The notes below the pieces were generated by a model. That model did no database searches, was not told where the DNA came from, and saw only the letters and a program-made list of their open reading frames with translations. DNA of 64,000 bases from Antedon mediterranea. Taxonomy: Eukaryota; Echinodermata; Crinoidea; Comatulida; Antedonidae. The position numbers and the translations under genes were made by a program. The stretch lies in NCBI RefSeq assembly GCF_964355755.1, contig NC_092680.1, forward strand, positions 21,431,001 to 21,495,000, read 5' to 3'. Every line of letters begins with the position of its first letter. Position 1 is the stretch's first letter. Below, in pieces: positions 59,117 through 64,000 of this stretch.

Positions 59117-61231
59117 ACTTGTGTAATTAAATACAAAGTGGATATTATGAAGGGGTTATTATTAACGCAGGGGATTTTAAAGGGCTTTTTACTGAGGATG
59201 ATTTTGATGTTATCAAAAGATACAAAGATATGTTACGATCCTCTCCTATCCATAATATGGATATAGGTACAGTTAATGAAAAATGTGTGTTAATTTTTTA
59301 TGGGTTGTGTCTCTCGCGGTCAGTCAGTTTAAGTGTTTGAAATAAAACCATGCATATAAGAAACGGTTCATAAAGTGCCGATACATAGGCCTGCGTAATG
59401 CATGTATATAATAATATATAATATATAATATAATAATAATATATATATATATAATGGCAATCAACAAACACTCGTTAAAATAATTATACTTAAAAATAAT
59501 ATTATAATATAATAAGTTTTAAGTTCCCACACTAAATCTGGGTTTCAATTTTCACTTTTAAAAACAGACGTTCAGCTGTTACAGGATCAGCGGGTGATGG
59601 TCTGTAATTTTCTTTCGTTTTGCCATTTGAATTTGTAAATAAACACATTTAGGAGTCTGTCCTTACCCCATCGGTAGCTGAAGCGTGTCGGGACACGGCT
59701 TAAGCGCCTGCTGATCCGTATAATTGATAGAACTATATCATAAATGTTGATCCTTCCTTTGATCTTACTTTCTGGCTAAATGGTTCCGAATGAAAGCATC
59801 CAACGCGATGGAAATCAACTTGAATACAAACGGAAATGGGGTTTAAACTTAACCGCCAGTAAAAGCTAAACACAGCAGCAGCTGCAAGACGGCCTCCTAT
59901 AGGCCATTTATGGGCCAATGCATGCGATATGTATTTACATACAATGTAAACAGTTATTATTATTTCAAAAGTGTATGGTAATTATATTGAGTGGCGTTTT
60001 CTAAAGTAGGGCACGTTTGGGTCATTTCCCCCACCCTCTGGTAGGGTCTTTCCATTAATGTGAAAGAGGCCAGAATATCGTTCGAACAGATGACGATATA
60101 CATGATTATTGATATACATTATCCAACGGTATTTCTAGAGACAAGTTTTTCGGATGTAACGAGGAAATTAAAAACACTACTGATAATATGATATATTCCA
60201 TAACGAATACATAGCCACACACATGGCGGCGATACCCATTGGTGAATACAGACACACGTTGATAAATTTGTTCCCATTTATACAGTAGCTTACGGTATCT
60301 GAGTAAAATGTACTGTTTGGCATTCCAATATACCCATTTTATTCGTTTTAAATAAATTTTAATGTTAGAAAATGCATTAATATGTCTAAAATCTGTCATT
60401 CGATTTATTTAAATCAAACTAATTTCTGAATGAAAGCAAAAGTCCATTAATTAACATAAATGTCCGCTAACATAACATGTGCATCGATGACTCGCAATGC
60501 GGGGGCTTATTAATTATATAATATATGACTTATAAATCCCCAAAATAAATATACATATTTAAGCATAGAGGCAAAACTACTCAGTGGTTTATTAAGCAAC
60601 TGTTAGGCCTAATCAATGACAAACTAGAATGATAGGTTGAAAATAAAATCGGTAAAAACTGAATGTTTGCCTCTGTCACAATGCGTCAGTTGACCACCGA
60701 ACTAAAAATGTACCAACCTGGTGCTAAGTTAGCCCATGGAGGAATTACAAACTAATACCTCCAGGGTTAACCGAAATCTTCGTCGATAAGCATTCATGCT
60801 TAAAACGATTGAGAACGGTAATTCATCCATCCATTAATTATCGTATGAAACCGTTGCTTTTAAAATACACCAATGGACTGTCAAATTACACAAAACGAAA
60901 CCGTTACAATTATGTAGCACACATGTTATGTACAAATATTACAATATATAATTTGTTTGTCTGAAATATGTTAAATTGTGAAGTATTTACAAACACATCT
61001 GTTTTAAATCAGGCTAGCCATGCTGTTGTAGGTGGGATTAGCTGCAGGGTGTCTCACAAGGCCACAAGACACAGAGGCCACAAGACACAGGGACCATTGA
61101 ACATAGTTTAGGCTTACCCCTCTTATCATTACAAGTAATCACAAGTGTTTATATTTCTCAAACAAACACGTTTATTTATTTATCTGTTTACGTCATGGTT
61201 TGGTGTAATGTTCTAAGGTTATTTTTCTCAC
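59117..61231. other. AT-rich non-coding stretch
   Basis: An AT-only patch lies at about 59404-59453. GGCCACAAGACACAG is duplicated at about 61060-61092. Frames 59733-59918 and 60106-60399 (97 codons, minus) have no recognisable domain. Confidence 0.65.
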
Positions 61232-61291
61232 ATTCCGATAAACGTGTCTACCTACCTACCGATTCCGATAAACGTGTCTACCTACCTACCG
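61232..61291. repeat. 30-bp tandem duplication
   Basis: ATTCCGATAAACGTGTCTAC followed by CTACCTACCG occurs twice, perfectly. Confidence 0.95.
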
Positions 61292-62423
61292 GGCCTATAC
61301 AAGATTGATGGTAGAGGCTGGTCACATTATGGATGAACTCACACAGTTCACATTAATGTTGTGTATTCATGTCTTGATTGATTGATTGAGCTCATTCATT
61401 TAGATTTGACTCAAGGTACGTCTGTGCATCAAACCAACGGGCTATGCTGTTCACACACACACCGTATAAACCTTTTAGTTATAGATTGTTCCATGAATAT
61501 TTCAATATTTTGTCCAGCATCACAGAAAATGTCCGTATCATCTTAAGTGGTACTTCTGTATAGAAGGTTAGGTAAGAAGGAAGGGTCTATTATCTGGTGG
61601 TAACATCTTATTGTTTGCGGGACGTCGTTTTAACCAAATAGAGTTTCCTGGCCCAGGACTAGTGAAGCTGTATCGCTCGTTATTTAGGTACAGTAGCCCC
61701 TACCGTACCGTAAATCGACTCAAATGATTACAATATTCCATCAGCTCATTTCTATATTTAAAAAGCAGACAATATAACAGAGACGGTGTTATAAGCACAG
61801 TCTAAATATAATTGTATAGAATGTTGTCGCTCGGCATGAAACTCTCGTGATTACCTGTATGACCATGATAAGTTTCTGCTTGCTACTTTAGGCCTAGGGA
61901 TAAGGTACAAACATGTGTTATATATCGCTTCCGCTAAGTTATTTATTAGCGATCGTTTAGTCTACATGGGCAGGGGGCTTATGTGGAAGGGCTTGATAGG
62001 GTCATTCGCCCAAGGTTTTCTTATTAAACAAAAGTTCCTCTTGTGAAGTGATCCGAAACTAAACTTATGCTAGCTGTTCCTCGTTCCAAATGGAATTAAA
62101 TTTCGGCAAAATCTTGTGGTATTTCACCAGAATTGGTCGTAAAAAAAGAAAACTTAAGCATGTACTTAAAACAACAAATTAGAAAATACTACATTCCCCG
62201 GTATAATAACTGTGTGGTGAGTTCATCAGCATTTCAAGTTCTATTAATGAATACTGTTAATTACCGGTATTTAACTAAATCATACGTCACCTATTGATTG
62301 AGTGACGTCATTAAAGCCTATATTAAATGTCTTCTACGGGCTTCCCTTATTTTACTCAGAGAGGCTGCCCGCCTTCCCTCAAACGCTCCGTATTTTAACT
62401 GAAACATTTTATCCGTGAACGGT
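61292..62423. other. Non-coding stretch
   Basis: I see no gene or repeat worth listing. Confidence 0.65.
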
Positions 62424-62560
62424 CCAGCTGAGATAGGCATAGATCATGGAGGCCATGGACCAAGGGGCAAGCTGAGATAGGCATAGACCATTGAGGCCAT
62501 GCATAGACCAAGGGGCCAGCTGAGATAGGCATAGACCATTAAGGCCATGCATACGACAGC
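62424..62560. repeat. 44-49-bp tandem repeat, 3 copies
   Basis: AGCTGAGATAGGCATAGACC followed by ATTGAGGCCATGCATAGACC-like sequence. The first copy is shorter (44 bp) than the second (49 bp). Confidence 0.93.
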
Positions 62561-63586
62561 GATCGAGTCGGCGGTTGACTAGTTTTTATTTTGTATCTGT
62601 TTGTTTTTATTTATTTGTGTCTGTTGAATGTCTATCTGTATATTTTATATCTATTCTATATTATTTATATCTTAAGAGTTTTAAGGCATCCTGTAATTGG
62701 CGATTGTTCGCTGTTGGATGTGGTTGAAATAAAAAAAATGAAATATACTAAAATAAAATAAAACATAGAACGCACAGTGTATGAACGAATGCTACCGTTG
62801 TAGCCTAAAGGTGTAGTTTCAATCAAATTATTATAGACCAAGTAACAAGGGTGACAAACAAACCAGCTTGGCTTTTAATACGCAAATGCTTAAGAATAAA
62901 TAATCTGTTACTTACGAACACATCCTGTTTACCTAATTATATAAATATCTTGTTTTTATAATGCATATTGTAAATAACGATTATTTACACTGATTATTTA
63001 CACTGCCTTGATACAATATTATGGTAAGTACAACTGACATTTAATATAATTGAAATTATTGTTTAAATACAAAACAGTGATAAAAGTGTGGCTCAATCGA
63101 AACAAACTATTATATGTAAATTGAGTAAACACACACATAGCCTAGCGAATGTTCATGTATTCATGCATGACCAGGGGAGAGTGAAATTTCACCAAGCGAT
63201 ACCGGGCCCTACCTGGCAATAGCGGGCCCTTACCTGGCGATAAATGCAAAATAGTGAGTATATAGGTATCGTCATCATCGTAGAAATCAGACGTTAGAGC
63301 ATGCGCGAAGTCTCCGATTGGGTTTATACCGTAGTGGAGATAGATACTTAGTAGATGTGACGTCATGGGCCTAATGATCTAATTGACGGACCCACTGCTG
63401 CGATCCGTAGCCGGGCTAATAGATCATTTGCAGTTAATCTGTGATGCATTAAAGTTAATAGAATAGAAACATTGTTTTATTTTAATTGTCACAGATTCGA
63501 ACGGAAGTTGGGAATTTGAACAGAATAGACTTATAACCAACCTTATTATACATTATTAAAAAAAAATAAATAAAAAATTAAAAAAA
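62561..63586. other. Non-coding stretch with possible LINE-like 3' end
   Basis: T-rich sequence at 62583-62745 ends in GGCATCCTGTAATTGGCGAT, then TGTTGGATGTGGTTGAAATA, then A-rich sequence. That resembles a CR1/jockey-type LINE 3' UTR, but no coding part is left. GGGCCCTACCTGGC and GGGCCCTTACCTGGC lie close together at 63205-63239. A 74-codon minus-strand frame (63142-63366) has no recognisable domain. Confidence 0.45.
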
Positions 63587-63806
63587 TAGTTAGGGCCTAC
63601 ACCTAATAGTTAGGGCCTACACCTAATAGTTAGGGCCTACACCTAATAGTTAGGGCCTACACCTAATAATTAGGGCCTACACCTAATAGTTAGGGCCTAC
63701 ACCTAATAGTTAGGGCCTACACCTAATAGTTAGGGCCTACACCTAATAGTTAGGGCCTACACCTAATAGTTAGGGCCTACACCTAATAGTTAGGGCCTAC
63801 ACCTAA
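63587..63806. repeat. 20-bp tandem array, 11 copies
   Basis: The unit TAGTTAGGGCCTACACCTAA occurs with one variant (TAATTAGGG in unit 5). Each unit contains TTAGGG near its start and CCTAA at its end, spaced by GCCTACA. It follows directly on an A-rich run (63560-63586), as though it arose beside a retroelement tail. Confidence 0.98.
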
Positions 63807-64000
63807 AAGTATAGACTTGCTCCAAGTCTGTATTATTTTTTATGTTAGTCCACCAGTCGACGTTTCCATTTTTGTCTGAAAATACAAGCTCTCCACAAGC
63901 CATTATGTGCAAATAAATCATATCTTTTTACCTATATTTATTAGGCCAAAACTCCGTCTGGAACCCAGACTATACTAAAAGTATATCTGATTATCATAAT
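63807..64000. other. Right-edge AT-rich sequence
   Basis: I see no gene or repeat in the last 194 bases. Confidence 0.7.

Noticed and set aside
63587-63806. Telomere
   Set aside because: The period is 20 bp, not 6, TTAGGG is only part of the unit, and non-repeat sequence follows on both sides.

Overview
This window is animal (eukaryotic), AT-rich, repeat-dense DNA. I could not support one complete host protein-coding gene in it. Nearly all longer open frames are by-products of tandem repeats whose units lack stop codons. The recognisable coding material is three broken transposon remnants: a 5'-truncated non-LTR retrotransposon reverse-transcriptase C-terminus (about 39.9-40.6 kb), the C-terminal end of a second, L1/Tx1-like non-LTR element (about 54.2-54.7 kb), and a 59-codon cysteine-rich frame (35.69-35.87 kb) that resembles a piggyBac-type transposase tail. 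I see no operons, bacterial ribosome-binding sites, CRISPR arrays or plasmid/phage genes.

The organism is most likely a marine invertebrate, and an echinoderm-like deuterostome would fit. This is inferred from tRNA- and 5S-rRNA-derived SINEs, CR1/jockey-like and L1-like LINE remnants, short palindromic MITE-like elements and a strongly over-used palindromic octamer TAGGCCTA. No gene identifies the taxon, so this is low confidence.

Layout: 0-0.93 kb is a 35-bp satellite. 3.8-5.1 kb is a GATGACAAT-type satellite with a duplicated 155-bp block and an inserted tRNA-derived SINE. 7.4-7.8 kb is a minus-strand SINE. 9.2-9.86 kb is a 64-bp array. 11.1 kb holds a MITE fragment with a perfect 18-bp hairpin. 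12.7-13.5 kb has two short arrays. 15.6-31.1 kb is plain AT-rich DNA carrying about nine copies of a palindromic GCGTTGCGT element, plus a 30-copy 37-bp array at 18.3-19.4 kb. 32-39.8 kb is mostly featureless apart from the piggyBac-like frame. 39.9-40.6 kb is the LINE remnant. 42-49.4 kb has several 3-4 copy arrays and a complete 165-bp MITE. 50.1-53.5 kb is the richest stretch: a SINE 3' fragment, a 5S-rRNA-derived SINE, another tRNA-derived SINE, and an 11-copy 70-bp array into which that SINE appears to have inserted. 54.2-55.0 kb has the L1-like remnant followed by a second complete MITE. 56.8-62.6 kb has small duplications and one more palindromic element. 63.59-63.81 kb is an 11-copy 20-bp array containing TTAGGG.

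The elements form no pathway. Their relationships are those of mobile DNA: SINEs share one central core with different 3' tails, two MITE families with paired ends are scattered across the window, and tandem arrays lie beside mobile-element ends.
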